Of a stretch of DNA of 64,000 bases, positions 27,163-36,222 are shown piece after piece; positions within the stretch are counted from its first letter, which is position 1, and each line of letters opens with the position of its first letter. Made by a program: the position numbers and the translations under genes. The stretch is from Sphingomonas sp. 32-66-10 (GTDB taxonomy: Bacteria; Pseudomonadota; Alphaproteobacteria; Sphingomonadales; Sphingomonadaceae): assembly GCA_002280565.1 (NCBI GenBank), contig NCEF01000004.1, positions 90,258-154,257 of the forward strand. Direction: 5' to 3'. Under the pieces are notes generated by a model. The model was not told the DNA's origin and did no database searches. It was given only the letters and a program-made list of their open reading frames with translations.

Positions 27163-27809
27163 CAGCGGATTCCGGTCATGCCCGGCGCATGGACGCGGTC
27201 TATGCAGCGCAGCGGCACATCTATGACGCAACGCGGAAATATTATCTGCTCGGGCGCGATCGGCTGATCGATGAGCTGGCGCCGCCTCCAGGGGGCGCGG
27301 TGCTGGAGGTCGGTTGCGGTACCGCGCGCAACCTGATCCTTGCCGCGCGGCGCTGGCCGCAGGCGCGCTTCTATGGCGTCGACATTTCCGAAGCGATGCT
27401 GGAGACGGCGCGCGCCAAGGTGGCCAAGGCCGGGCTTTCCGACCGGATTGCGCTGGCGCAAGGCGATGCCACGGCATTCGATCCGCAGACGCTGTTCGGC
27501 GTTGCGGCATTCGACCGGGTGTTTGCCAGCTATACGCTGTCGATGATCCCCGACTGGGTCGGCGCAATCGCCCAGGGCGCGCGCGTGCTGGCGCCGGGCG
27601 GGGTGCTGCACATCGTCGATTTCGGGCAGCAGGAGCGGATGCCGCAGTGGTGGCGACGGATGCTGTTCGGCTGGCTCGACCGGTTCCACGTTACCCCGCG
27701 CCGCGAGCTGCCGGTGGCGCTGCGCCATGTCAGCCGCGAGCAGGGGCGCGAGTTCGGGTTCGAGACGCTGCTACGCGGCTATGCCTGGGCCGGAACGATC
27801 CGGGCCTAG
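27159..27809 (+). CDS. btaB: BtaB: diacylglyceryl-homoserine N-methyltransferase
   Basis: Expected to trimethylate diacylglyceryl-homoserine to the betaine lipid DGTS using SAM. A 216-residue class I methyltransferase with VLEVGCGTARNL (about residues 48-59), VDISEAML and the FDRVFASYTLSMIPDW motif 4 region; such contexts are typical of BtaB. Its GTG start overlaps the btaA stop, which argues strongly for the BtaAB assignment over other methyltransferases. The stop codon shares the palindrome CTAG with the stop of the converging lipoprotein gene. Confidence 0.87.
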   Translation: MTADSGHARRMDAVYAAQRHIYDATRKYYLLGRDRLIDELAPPPGGAVLEVGCGTARNLILAARRWPQARFYGVDISEAMLETARAKVAKAGLSDRIALAQGDATAFDPQTLFGVAAFDRVFASYTLSMIPDWVGAIAQGARVLAPGGVLHIVDFGQQERMPQWWRRMLFGWLDRFHVTPRRELPVALRHVSREQGREFGFETLLRGYAWAGTIRA

Positions 27810-28387
27810 TCCTTCCAGCCCCAGGGCAGCGGCGGCGTCGCGATCGGCCGGGTCAGGTCGAACTCCACGCGGAAATGGCGACCGGGGCGGCGCAGTTCAT
27901 AGGCGAAGCGCGTCGGCGTCACCTCCATTGCCCAGATATTGGTGACCGATACGGCGCGATCATTGGCGCGGAACAGCGCGATCGAATCGGCGTCGACCGG
28001 GAAATCCTGTCGCTCCGCCGTCCCGGGCGTGGCGGTGTCGCCGCCATACAGGGTGAGGACGTCGCTGGTGCCGTCCTGATGCCGGTGGTCGTGCTTCAGC
28101 CGGACGCCGGTCGCGGTGCGGGTCAGCACCCAGGTGCGCGAGCGGTCTTCACCGACATGGAAGGGGATGCGTACGCGGTTCGCCTCGCACGCGGCGACAT
28201 GCATCACCAGCGGCTGGCTGGCGAAGCTCGCGTCCGCCGCGTCGGTGGTGACGACGCGCCCGGCATAGGCCTTGCCGCAATGCGCGGCGATTGCCAGCAT
28301 GAAGCGGTCCTGCGGGTCGGGGGCACGCCCCTGCCCCGCGCAGCCGGCCAAAGCGAGCGCGGCAGTGGCGCAGAGCAGGCCTCTCAT
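27806..28387 (-). CDS. Lipoprotein of unknown function
   Basis: 193 residues. The signal ends ALALAGC, a lipobox. The mature part is mostly beta, with paired Cys (AHCGKAY, AACEANR) and a C-terminal RHFRVEFDLTRPI stretch. Similar secreted proteins are widespread in sphingomonads and lack a known role. ATG 28387 overlaps the SDR stop (ATGA), so it is translationally coupled to the SDR gene upstream. Confidence 0.7.
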   Translation of the reverse strand: MRGLLCATAALALAGCAGQGRAPDPQDRFMLAIAAHCGKAYAGRVVTTDAADASFASQPLVMHVAACEANRVRIPFHVGEDRSRTWVLTRTATGVRLKHDHRHQDGTSDVLTLYGGDTATPGTAERQDFPVDADSIALFRANDRAVSVTNIWAMEVTPTRFAYELRRPGRHFRVEFDLTRPIATPPLPWGWKD

Positions 28388-29154
28388 TTGCCGCCGCGTG
28401 CCTGTTTGCGCATCGACCCGCGCATGAAGCGCGATGCGAACCACATGCGGCGTGCGGTCTTGCCGACCAAGGTGTGGAGCCGGTCGCCATGCACCGCCTC
28501 CCAGGCGAGCCGCGCGGCTTCTTCGACCGGCGTGAATTCCAGCCGGGCCGCCTTCACGCGTTCGCGCATCGTCGCGTTGCTGCCCACGGGCAGGCCGTCG
28601 AGGATCGCGGTGTCGATGAAGCTGGGCAACAGCGCGCGCACCCGGATGCCGTCGGCGACCCATTCGGCGTCGAGCGATTCGGTAAAGCCGCGCACGGCGA
28701 ACTTGGTCGCCGAATAGATCGCAACGCCGCCCGTGCCATAGATGCCCGCCGCCGAGGCAGTGTTGAGCAAGCAGCCGCCACTCGCCTTCAGATATTTATG
28801 CCCGGCATGCGCGCCCCACACCACACCCATCAGGTTGATATCGACGCAGCGCTGCAGCTCCTCCACCGGCGTATCGGCGAATACGCCACCAACGCCGATC
28901 CCGGCATTGTTGAACAGCACGTCGATCCGCCCGGCGATGCCAGCGAACTCCACCAGCGCGACGTCCCAGGCCGCGCGGTCGCGCACGTCGAGCACATGCG
29001 TGGAGACCGGTGCATCGCCGAGCAGCGCTGCGGTTTCGGCCATCCCGGCCTCGCTGATATCGGCAAGGCCGACGCGCCAGCCGCGCGCGGAGAAGTAGCG
29101 CGCAACCGCGCGGCCGATCCCCGAACCGCCGCCGGTGATGAAGATCGCCTGCAT
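28384..29154 (-). CDS. Short-chain dehydrogenase/reductase
   Basis: A 256-residue classical SDR: TGGGSGIG at residues 7-14, NNAG near 82, the catalytic Ser region TASAAGIYG, then YSATK as Tyr/Lys. The Arg/Lys-rich C-terminus (RRMWFASRFMRGSMRKQ) is unlike the usual DGG ending and suggests membrane-surface contact. Substrate unknown; lipids or sterol-like compounds are common for this subgroup. Divergent from the ABC transporter genes, with 58 bases between starts, and coupled to a lipoprotein gene downstream. Confidence 0.86.
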   Translation of the reverse strand: MQAIFITGGGSGIGRAVARYFSARGWRVGLADISEAGMAETAALLGDAPVSTHVLDVRDRAAWDVALVEFAGIAGRIDVLFNNAGIGVGGVFADTPVEELQRCVDINLMGVVWGAHAGHKYLKASGGCLLNTASAAGIYGTGGVAIYSATKFAVRGFTESLDAEWVADGIRVRALLPSFIDTAILDGLPVGSNATMRERVKAARLEFTPVEEAARLAWEAVHGDRLHTLVGKTARRMWFASRFMRGSMRKQARGGK

Positions 29155-29212
29155 GACGCTCCCCTCCTGTATGTTTTGACCTAGAGTGGATCATTCCTCA
29201 CAATGCGCCGCG

Positions 29213-29980
29213 ATGCCAGCACAAACCGGCCCCGCCATCGCCCTGAGCGACGTTTCCAAGGCATTTGGCGCCACGATCGCGCTCGATTCCGTGTCGCTGA
29301 CCGTCGCGGCAGGCAGCTTCGTCGCGCTCGTCGGGCAGTCTGGCTCAGGAAAATCCACGCTTCTCAAGACGATAAACCGTCTGGTCGAGCCCGACCACGG
29401 CAGCGTGACGATTGATGGCGCACCGGTGGATGGCGCAGCACCGCATCTGCTTCGCCGCCGAATCGGATATGTATTTCAGTCGATTGGGCTGTTTCCGCAC
29501 ATGAATGTCGCCGAAAATATCGCGATCGGGCTGCGTATCGCAGGCGCGCGCGACTCGGATGCCCGAGTCGCGGAGCTGTTGATGCTGGTCGATCTGCCGG
29601 GCGATGTCGCGGCGCGGATGCCCGATCAGCTGTCGGGCGGGCAGCGCCAGCGCATCGGCGTGGCGCGCGCGCTGGCCACGGCGCCGGGATGCCTGTTGAT
29701 GGACGAACCGTTTGGTGCGCTCGATCCCGTCACGCGCGATGAGCTCGGCCGGGCGGTGCGCGCACTGCACGACCGGCTGGGCCTCACCACGGTCATGGTG
29801 ACGCACGACATGGCCGAGGCGCTGTTGCTCGCGGACCGGGTGTTGGTAATGCAGGCGGGGCGAATCGTTGCCGATGCGGCCCCGGCGGCATTGGCGCGCG
29901 GCGAAGGCGGGCCGGAGGCGCAGGCGCTGATCGCCGTGCCGATGCGGCAGGCCGATGCGCTGGAGGCACTGAAGGCATGA
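29213..29980 (+). CDS. Osmoprotectant-type ABC transporter ATP-binding protein
   Basis: ATPase of a quaternary-amine (OpuCA/ProV-like) importer. 255 residues with Walker A GQSGSGKST at 41-49, a Q-loop in FQSIGLFPH, the signature LSGGQRQRIGVARAL, Walker B LLMDEPFGALDP and the switch His in MVTHDM. It lacks the C-terminal CBS domains found in many OpuCA/ProV proteins. I chose ATG 29213; GTG 29186 would add nine residues and has no better ribosome site. The permease-binding protein gene overlaps by four bases. Confidence 0.85.
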   Translation: MPAQTGPAIALSDVSKAFGATIALDSVSLTVAAGSFVALVGQSGSGKSTLLKTINRLVEPDHGSVTIDGAPVDGAAPHLLRRRIGYVFQSIGLFPHMNVAENIAIGLRIAGARDSDARVAELLMLVDLPGDVAARMPDQLSGGQRQRIGVARALATAPGCLLMDEPFGALDPVTRDELGRAVRALHDRLGLTTVMVTHDMAEALLLADRVLVMQAGRIVADAAPAALARGEGGPEAQALIAVPMRQADALEALKA

Positions 29981-31503
29981 GCACCGCCTTTGCCCGCGTG
30001 CCCGAATTGATGGCGAGCCATTTGCTGCTGGCGATGGCGGCGATGGCGCTGGGGATTGCGATCAGCCTGCCACTGGCGGTGGCGGCGGCGCGCAACGCGA
30101 CGCTGGGGCGGATCGTGCTCGGCGCGGCCAGCCTGATCCAGACGATTCCGTCGCTGGCGCTGCTGGCGTTGTTCTACCCCGTGCTGCTGGCGCTGCGCGG
30201 GCTGGTCGGCGACTGGCTGCCGGCGCTCGGCTTCCTCCCCGCATTGCTGGCGCTGACGCTGTATGCGATTCTGCCGGTGTTGCGGAATGCGACGACGGCG
30301 CTGGTGACGCTCGACCCGGCGTTGCGCGAGGCGGCGGACGGCGTGGGCATGACCGCATGGCAGAAATTGCGGCTGGTCGAAGCGCCGATCGCCGCCCCGG
30401 TGGTGATGGCGGGCATCCGCACCGCCGCAACCTGGACGATCGGGGCGGCGACGCTGTCGACCACCGTGGGCCAGCCAAGCCTGGGCGACCTGATCTTTGC
30501 GGGCCTGCAGACGCAGAACTGGGCGCTGGTGCTGGCCGGATGCGTTGGAGCGGCCGCACTGGCGCTGGGCGTGGACCTGATCCTGAGCGTGGCCGAGGGC
30601 GGGATCCGTGAACGCAAGCCGATGCTGGTGCGGATGAGCGCGGGGACACTGCTCGCCGCGCTCTGCGCCGCCGCTTTCGCGCTGGCCCCGGCGGCAGGCG
30701 GGCAGACGGTGGTGATCGGAGCCAAGGGCTTTTCCGAGCAGTTCATCCTTGCCCGACTGATCGGGCAACGGCTGGAAGCCGCGGGCTATCGCGTCGAATA
30801 TCGCGAGGGGCTGGGATCGGCGGTTGCGTTCGGCGCACTGATCGGCGGCGATATCGACGTGTCGGTCGATTATTCGGGGACGATCTGGACCAACCAGATG
30901 AAGCGCAGCGACGTGCCGCCGCGTGACGCAATCGTGACGGGCGTCGGTGACTGGGTAAGCAGCACGCATGGCGTGACGATGCTGGGATCGCTGGGCTTCG
31001 AAAATGCCTATGCGTTCGCGATGCGTGGTGACGATGCGCGGCGGCGCGGGATTGCGACGTTGGCCGATCTGGCGGCGCAGGCACCGGGGCTGGACCTGGC
31101 GACCGATGTCGAATTTCTGGAGCGGCCCGAATGGCGTGCGGTGCGCGATGCCTATGGCCTGCGCTTCAAATCGGCGCGGCCGTATCAGCCGACCTTCATG
31201 TACCGCGCGCTGGCGAGTGGGCGGGCGGATGTGATCCCGGCTTTTTCATCCGACGGGCGGATCGCTGCGGACCGGCTGGTCGTGCTGGACGATCCCAAGG
31301 GGGCGATCCCCGGCTATGACGCGATCCTGATGATCGCGCCAGATCGCGCCGACGACGCACGGTTCCAGGCGGCGCTGCGCCCGCTGGTCGGCAAGATCCC
31401 GGTCGAGGCGATGCGCGAGGCGAATCTGATGGTCGACCGGGACACAGACAAGAAGTCGCCGGATGAGGCGGCGCGGTGGCTGGCGGGGAAGCTCGGGCTT
31501 TAA
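29977..31503 (+). CDS. Osmoprotectant ABC permease fused to substrate-binding protein
   Basis: 508 residues combining two subunits. Residues 1-215 are a five- or six-helix permease with the EAA loop ([21 protein letters not shown]). After a further helix at about 220-243, residues 245-505 are an OpuCC/ProX-type binding domain: [41 protein letters not shown], then [13 protein letters not shown]. The binding domain would thus be tethered on the periplasmic side. Likely substrate is glycine betaine, choline or a similar compound. The ATG overlaps the ATPase stop. Confidence 0.85.
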   Translation: MSTAFARVPELMASHLLLAMAAMALGIAISLPLAVAAARNATLGRIVLGAASLIQTIPSLALLALFYPVLLALRGLVGDWLPALGFLPALLALTLYAILPVLRNATTALVTLDPALREAADGVGMTAWQKLRLVEAPIAAPVVMAGIRTAATWTIGAATLSTTVGQPSLGDLIFAGLQTQNWALVLAGCVGAAALALGVDLILSVAEGGIRERKPMLVRMSAGTLLAALCAAAFALAPAAGGQTVVIGAKGFSEQFILARLIGQRLEAAGYRVEYREGLGSAVAFGALIGGDIDVSVDYSGTIWTNQMKRSDVPPRDAIVTGVGDWVSSTHGVTMLGSLGFENAYAFAMRGDDARRRGIATLADLAAQAPGLDLATDVEFLERPEWRAVRDAYGLRFKSARPYQPTFMYRALASGRADVIPAFSSDGRIAADRLVVLDDPKGAIPGYDAILMIAPDRADDARFQAALRPLVGKIPVEAMREANLMVDRDTDKKSPDEAARWLAGKLGL

Positions 31504-31790
31504 TCCACCAGCGCGTCGATCGCGCGAGCCATATCGATGTCGCGGCCCGACAGGCCGCCGGCGTCATGGGTGGTCAGCAAGATGTCGACGCGGTTCCACA
31601 CGTTCGACCATTCGGGGTGATGGTCGGCCTTTTCGGCGAGCAACGCGACCTGGGTCATGAACGCAAAGGCCTGGCTGAAATCGTCGAAGGTGAAGCTGCG
31701 CGTGATCGCGTCGCGGCCGGTGTCGTGATCCCATTCGGGCAGACCCTCGAGCGCGTCGTCGCGTTCCGCCGGGCTCAGTTGTTCGACCAT
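31500..31790 (-). CDS. phhB: Pterin-4a-carbinolamine dehydratase
   Basis: Dehydrates 4a-hydroxytetrahydrobiopterin, normally recycling the cofactor of phenylalanine hydroxylase. 96 residues, the family length. The active-site region [22 protein letters not shown] holds the conserved His-His-Pro, and the ending [15 protein letters not shown] is standard. No phenylalanine hydroxylase gene is adjacent. Its stop overlaps the converging permease stop. ATG 31790 follows GGGGAAGA on the minus strand and is 39 bases from the divergent metallopeptidase start. Confidence 0.92.
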   Translation of the reverse strand: MVEQLSPAERDDALEGLPEWDHDTGRDAITRSFTFDDFSQAFAFMTQVALLAEKADHHPEWSNVWNRVDILLTTHDAGGLSGRDIDMARAIDALVD

Positions 31791-31829
31791 TCTTCCCCTC
31801 CGTTGCTGGGTGCGGCATAGCGCGGGTTG

Positions 31830-32240
31830 ATGGCAGACAAAACCGAGACTTTCGCGCCAAGTGCGGAACAGATGGAAGCGCTCGCGCGCGCGGCGCTGGC
31901 CCGGATTCCCGAGCCGTTCGCCAGCCACCTGCCCGACATCGTACTGATCGTCGAAGATTTTGCCGATGACGACACGCTGCGCGAGATGGGGATGGAGGAC
32001 CCGTTCGAGCTGACCGGCCTCTATTCCGGGCGGCCGGTGGGCGAGAAGGAGGGGTTCGCGATCGGCGAGATCCCGCAGCCCGACACGATTCACCTCTATC
32101 GCATCCCGCTGCTCGCCGAATGGGTCGAGACGGGCGTGAGCCTGGAGGCGCTGGTCCGCCACGTCGTGGTGCATGAGGTGGGGCATCATTTCGGCCTTAG
32201 CGACGAGGATATGCACGCGCTGGAAGACAGCGTCGCGTGA
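31830..32240 (+). CDS. Minimal zinc metallopeptidase-like protein
   Basis: 136 residues of the small MMP-like family related to zincin proteases. The motif [15 protein letters not shown] gives HExxHxxxxxD, enough to bind zinc with a third ligand from Asp. No signal peptide, so it is cytoplasmic. Members are often found beside cytochrome c maturation or translation genes, but the substrate is unknown. ATG 31830 is preferred over TTG 31827. The ccmA start overlaps the stop by four bases. Confidence 0.82.
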   Translation: MADKTETFAPSAEQMEALARAALARIPEPFASHLPDIVLIVEDFADDDTLREMGMEDPFELTGLYSGRPVGEKEGFAIGEIPQPDTIHLYRIPLLAEWVETGVSLEALVRHVVVHEVGHHFGLSDEDMHALEDSVA

Positions 32241-32821
32241 GCGATTGCGGCATCCGGCTGGAGGGCGTGGCGTGCGCGCGCGGCGGGCGGATGCTGTTCG
32301 ATGGGCTCGATCTGGCGCTGGAGCCGGGTGGCGGGGTGCTGGTGACCGGGCCGAATGGCGCGGGCAAGTCGAGCCTGATCCGGATCGTTGCGGGGCTGTT
32401 GCGGGCGAGCGCGGGGCGGGTTTCGGTGACCGGCGAGATGGCCTTGCTGGCCGAGGCGGCGGGGCTGGACCCTGAATTACCCGTTGGTGAGGCGCTGCGC
32501 TTCTGGGCCGGGTTGGATGGGCGGCGCGATGCGGTTGCGGGGGCGCTGGAGGCCGTGGGACTGCTGCACCTCTATCCGGTGCCGGTGCGGATGCTGTCGA
32601 CCGGGCAGCGCAAGCGCGTCGGGATCGCGCGGGTGGTGGCGAGCGGGGCGCCGATCTGGCTGCTCGACGAGCCGGCCAACGGCCTGGACCATGGCGCGAT
32701 CGGGGTGCTGGGCGGGCTGATCGCGGCGCACCGCGCGGCGGGCGGGATCGCGGTGGTGGCGACGCATCTGCCGATCCGGATGCAGGGCGCGGGCGAGATC
32801 GTAATCGGGGGCAGCGCGTGA
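32237..32821 (+). CDS. ccmA: Heme exporter ATP-binding protein CcmA
   Basis: ATPase of the CcmABCD system, which releases holo-CcmE during cytochrome c maturation. 194 residues with Walker [11 protein letters not shown] at about 38-47, the signature [14 protein letters not shown], Walker [13 protein letters not shown] and a switch His in ATHLP. The short length and LSTGQ signature are typical of CcmA. GTG start overlapping the preceding stop; ccmB overlaps in turn. ccmC and the rest of the system are not in this window. Confidence 0.92.
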   Translation: MSDCGIRLEGVACARGGRMLFDGLDLALEPGGGVLVTGPNGAGKSSLIRIVAGLLRASAGRVSVTGEMALLAEAAGLDPELPVGEALRFWAGLDGRRDAVAGALEAVGLLHLYPVPVRMLSTGQRKRVGIARVVASGAPIWLLDEPANGLDHGAIGVLGGLIAAHRAAGGIAVVATHLPIRMQGAGEIVIGGSA

Positions 32822-33462
32822 GCGGGTTTAGCGCACTGGTCGCACGCGAGCTGCGCCGGGCATGGGCGGCGGGCGGCCTGACGCTGCCGATCGCCTTCTT
32901 CCTGCTGGTGGCCGTGTTGTTTCCGTTCGCGGTGGGGCCGGAGCCGAAATTGCTGGCGCGGATCGGCGGCGGGGTGATCTGGGCGGCGGCACTGCTCGCC
33001 GCGCTGCTGCCGGTCGAGCGGCTGGTCGCGCCCGATCTGGAGAGCGGCGTGCTCGATCAGCTTGCCGTGCGCGGCTGGAACGACGCGAGCGTCGCGGCGG
33101 CGAAGATCGTCGGCCATTGGCTGGGCTTTGCGCCGGCCCTGCTGCTGGCGTGCGCGGTGGCGAGCGGGTTGCTGGGCCTCTCGCTGGAACAGGCGCTGGC
33201 GGCGGGGCTGAGCTTGTTGATCGGCACGCCGGGGCTGGCGGCTCTGGGCGTCGCGACCGCCGCGCTGACTGCAGGGCTGCGCGGCGCGGGCGCGGTGGCG
33301 GGGCTGGTGATGCTCCCCTTCGCGGTGCCGCTGCTGATCTTTGGCGCGGGGGCGATGGGGAGTGATCCGAGCGCGGTGAAGCTGCTGGGCGCGGTGAGCT
33401 TGCTGCTGGTGGCCGGGTGCCCGTTCGTGGCGGGTGCGGCGATGCGGATGGGGCGGGGTTAG
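32818..33462 (+). CDS. ccmB: Heme exporter membrane protein CcmB
   Basis: Six-helix inner-membrane partner of CcmA, 214 residues. Family features are the N-terminal [12 protein letters not shown], the [20 protein letters not shown] segment after the second helix, and the Gly/Ala-rich later helices including [16 protein letters not shown]. It overlaps ccmA by four bases. No ccmC follows: the next gene converges from the other strand with a four-base overlap, so the usual ccmABC order is interrupted here. Confidence 0.92.
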   Translation: MSGFSALVARELRRAWAAGGLTLPIAFFLLVAVLFPFAVGPEPKLLARIGGGVIWAAALLAALLPVERLVAPDLESGVLDQLAVRGWNDASVAAAKIVGHWLGFAPALLLACAVASGLLGLSLEQALAAGLSLLIGTPGLAALGVATAALTAGLRGAGAVAGLVMLPFAVPLLIFGAGAMGSDPSAVKLLGAVSLLLVAGCPFVAGAAMRMGRG

Positions 33463-33767
33463 GCGTCTGGCGTCAACTCATCTGTGTAGACGACGATCGC
33501 TGAGCCATTCTGAAGCGAAGTTTCAAGCGCGGCATCGAGTATCTCATCACCCATAGGCTCACCGCTGATTGGCTTGCCTCTTTTTAGCTGAACCATCATC
33601 CACCCTGCTCCGGTCGCTGCGCCTTCGGCACGCCGCTGTGCAGCTTCGAAATCGGCTGCTGTGACGAAGATAAGCAGAGCGTGGCGAGCGCTCGGCCGAC
33701 GACCTTCAACCTGGCCGACGACTGCCTCCACGGAAAAGAGGAACGGATACTCGGTCACCGACTCCAC
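33459..33767 (-). CDS. Small protein of unknown function
   Basis: 102 residues, soluble, no signal peptide or recognised domain; the sequence has two alternating beta/alpha stretches (ARHALLIFVTAADFEAAQRRAEG, GSAIVVYTDELT). Visibly less GC-rich than its neighbours. It overlaps the ccmB end by four bases and begins inside the last 13 bases of the methyltransferase gene upstream on the same strand, so it is probably co-translated with it. Confidence that it is a real gene is moderate. Confidence 0.55.
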   Translation of the reverse strand: MESVTEYPFLFSVEAVVGQVEGRRPSARHALLIFVTAADFEAAQRRAEGAATGAGWMMVQLKRGKPISGEPMGDEILDAALETSLQNGSAIVVYTDELTPDA

Positions 33768-34624
33768 CGCGCAAAAATCGCCGTCGGCAGCACCAGCCCC
33801 CTAGCCTCCTCGCGCACGCCGAGTTCGCCGCATTCCACTTTGCCGCCCAAATCGGCGAAATGCTGGTTGAGCAACTCGCCGATCGCCAGCGCCGACATGC
33901 GGATCGCGTAGACCGTCAGGAACAGAAACCGCGACTCTGCGTCGAGCAGCTGGCGGCAATCGGCGATCAGGCCGGGGAGGTCGCGTTCGAGTTGCCACAC
34001 CTCGCCGGTCGGGCCGCGGCCATATTTGGGCGGGTCGAGCAGGATGCCGTCATAGCGGCGGCCGCGGCGCACCTCGCGCGCGACGAACTTGGCGGCGTCG
34101 TCGATGATCCAGCGGACGGGCTTGTCGGTCATGCCTGACAGCGCGGCGTTGCCCTTGGCCGCCTCAACCGACTTCTTCGACGCATCGACATGGACGAGTC
34201 TGGCGCCCGTTGCCGCCATCGCCAGCGTGCCGACGCCGGTATAGCCGAACAGGTTCATGACCTCAGGTGCCTCGGCCCCGGCGGTCTGGTCGCGCATCCA
34301 GCTCCACACCGGCGCCATGTCTGGGAAGAATCCGAGATGGCGGAAGGGCGTGGTCTGCGCGGTGAACTTCGCCTCGTTCCATGCGAGCGGCCAGCCTTCG
34401 CGCGGGACGGGTTTGGTGAACACCCAGCGACCGCCGCCCTCGTCATCGGGTGCGGGCATGAATTCGCCATGCGCGTCCCAGTCGGGCGACGCGGGCGCCC
34501 ACATCGCCTGCGGCTCGGGGCGGATGAAGCGGTAGTCGCCATAGCGTTCGAGCTTGCGGCCATGGCCGGAGTCGACGAGGCCGTAATCGGCCCAGGGCTC
34601 GCCGGTGAGGGTGATGAGGTTCAT
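33755..34624 (-). CDS. Class I SAM-dependent methyltransferase, RlmI-like
   Basis: 289 residues. An N-terminal part (ERYGDYRFIRPEPQAMW) precedes the catalytic fold: VMNLFGYTGVGTLAMAATGA as SAM motif 1, HVDASKKSVEAAKGN as motif 2, and ILLDPPKYGRG as the NPPY-like motif seen in rRNA cytosine/guanine methyltransferases. Similar proteins are called class I rRNA methyltransferases, but the target base is unknown. ATG 34624 was chosen over two upstream Met codons that would run into the repeat at 34645. It follows thrC on the same strand. Confidence 0.82.
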   Translation of the reverse strand: MNLITLTGEPWADYGLVDSGHGRKLERYGDYRFIRPEPQAMWAPASPDWDAHGEFMPAPDDEGGGRWVFTKPVPREGWPLAWNEAKFTAQTTPFRHLGFFPDMAPVWSWMRDQTAGAEAPEVMNLFGYTGVGTLAMAATGARLVHVDASKKSVEAAKGNAALSGMTDKPVRWIIDDAAKFVAREVRRGRRYDGILLDPPKYGRGPTGEVWQLERDLPGLIADCRQLLDAESRFLFLTVYAIRMSALAIGELLNQHFADLGGKVECGELGVREEARGLVLPTAIFARWSR

Positions 34625-34644
34625 GGGGTGCCCCATAACCATTA

Positions 34645-34699
34645 CTCCCCTGCAAGGGGAGGGGGACCGTCCTCCTCCCCTGAGCAAGCTCAGGGGAGG
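34645..34699. repeat. Two adjacent palindromes between thrC and methyltransferase
   Basis: CTCCCCT/AGGGGAG (34645-34661) is followed by CCTCCCCTGAGC and GCTCAGGGGAGG (34674-34699), a near-continuous 12-base stem around AA. They fill the gap after thrC. No T run follows on the minus strand, so they look like dispersed intergenic repeats that may also protect the thrC mRNA end. Confidence 0.65.
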
Positions 34700-34705
34700 A
34701 ATGGA

Positions 34706-36106
34706 TCAGGATTTGGGCGTGCCGCGCTCTGCCACATAGCCCGTGATCGCCTCAAACGTCGCGGGTAGGACGTCATAGCGTTCCTCGCGGTCGAACAGGT
34801 CGCCGACTCGCGCCGGGAGGGTCGGGCGGATGCCGGTGGCGCGTTCGACCGCGTCGTCGAACTTGGCCGGGTGCGCCGTGGCGAGGGTGACGATCGGCAC
34901 GTGCGGCGGGAGCGCAACCCGCTGCGCGGCGGCGAGGCCGATGGCGGTGTGGGGGTCGAGAATCTCGTCGGCGCGGGCATGCGCCCAGGCCATGGCGCGC
35001 GACATGTCGTCCGCCTCGATCCGGTCGCTCGCGAACAGCGATGCCGCGCCCTGTTGCTGGGCGTTGGTCAGGCGCATCGCCTTGGTCGATTCGAATCCGG
35101 CCATTTGCGCCGCGAGCGCGGGACCGTCGCGCCCGGCAAGGTCGAACAACAGGCGTTCGAAGTTCGAGCTGACCTGAATGTCCATGCTCGGCGCGGCGGT
35201 CGGCGTCACGGTGCCCGCCGAGTAATCGCCGCTCGACAATGCGCGGTGGAGGATGTCGTTGACGTTGGTCGCGACGATCAGCTTGGCGACCGGAAGGCCC
35301 ATCTTTGCCGCGACATAGCCGGCGAACACATCGCCGAAATTGCCGGTGGGCACGCTGAACGCCACTTCGCGCGCCGGCGCGCCAAAGCTGACGGCGGCGT
35401 AGAAATAATAGACCACCTGCGCCATCAGCCGCGCCCAGTTGATCGAATTGACCGCGGTGACGTGGAAACGGCCCGAGAAATCGGGGTCGTTGAACATCGC
35501 CTTCACGAGTGCCTGGGCGTCGTCGAAGCTGCCCTCGATCGCGATGTTGTGGACGTTGGGCGCGAGGACGGTAGTCATCTGGCGGCGCTGAACGTCGCTG
35601 ACCCGCCCCTTGGGGTGGAGCATGAAGATGTCGATCCCCGCACGCCCCGCCACCGCGTCGATCGCGGCCGAGCCGGTGTCGCCGCTGGTCGCGCCGACGA
35701 TGGTGAGGTGGCGGTCGGTGCCGGTCAGGAATTTCTCGAACAACAGGCCGAGCAGCTGGAGCGCGACATCCTTGAACGCCAGCGTGGGGCCGTGGAAGAG
35801 CTCGAGCAGGAAATGGCGGTGGTCGAGCTGAACCAGCGGCGTGACCGCGTCATGGCTGAACCGGCCATAGGCGCGCGTGCACAGGTCGCGCAGCTCATCC
35901 TGCGTCAGGCTGCCCGCGACGAACGGGGCCATGACGCGCACGGCGGTCTCGACGTACGACAGGCCCGCCATGTCGGCGATCTGGTCGGCGGTGAAGCGCG
36001 GCCATTCGACCGGGATGTACAGGCCGCCGTCGCTCGCCAGTCCAGCGAGGGTGACTTCACGGAAATCGAGTTCGGGCGCGGTGCCGCGCGTGCTCTGGTA
36101 GCGCAT
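34706..36106 (-). CDS. thrC: Threonine synthase
   Basis: Converts O-phosphohomoserine to threonine; PLP-dependent. The 466 residues match the long bacterial class. MRYQSTRG at the start and the PLP lysine in ELFHGPTLAFKDVALQ are diagnostic, followed by GATSGDTGSAAIDA and SVPTGNFGDVFAGY. In this class thrC commonly follows surf1 at the end of the oxidase cluster; here a small gene on the other strand lies between them, so thrC must have its own promoter. Confidence 0.96.
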   Translation of the reverse strand: MRYQSTRGTAPELDFREVTLAGLASDGGLYIPVEWPRFTADQIADMAGLSYVETAVRVMAPFVAGSLTQDELRDLCTRAYGRFSHDAVTPLVQLDHRHFLLELFHGPTLAFKDVALQLLGLLFEKFLTGTDRHLTIVGATSGDTGSAAIDAVAGRAGIDIFMLHPKGRVSDVQRRQMTTVLAPNVHNIAIEGSFDDAQALVKAMFNDPDFSGRFHVTAVNSINWARLMAQVVYYFYAAVSFGAPAREVAFSVPTGNFGDVFAGYVAAKMGLPVAKLIVATNVNDILHRALSSGDYSAGTVTPTAAPSMDIQVSSNFERLLFDLAGRDGPALAAQMAGFESTKAMRLTNAQQQGAASLFASDRIEADDMSRAMAWAHARADEILDPHTAIGLAAAQRVALPPHVPIVTLATAHPAKFDDAVERATGIRPTLPARVGDLFDREERYDVLPATFEAITGYVAERGTPKS

Positions 36107-36222
36107 GGGTGCGGGGTAGCGGCGGTTGCCGGGGGGGGCAAGAAAGTCTGGCTTTGGGGGCGTGTGGTGCGCGGGGAATTAAGGTGCGCGCGCGGCGGGG
36201 TCAGGTGTGGTATCGGGACGAG

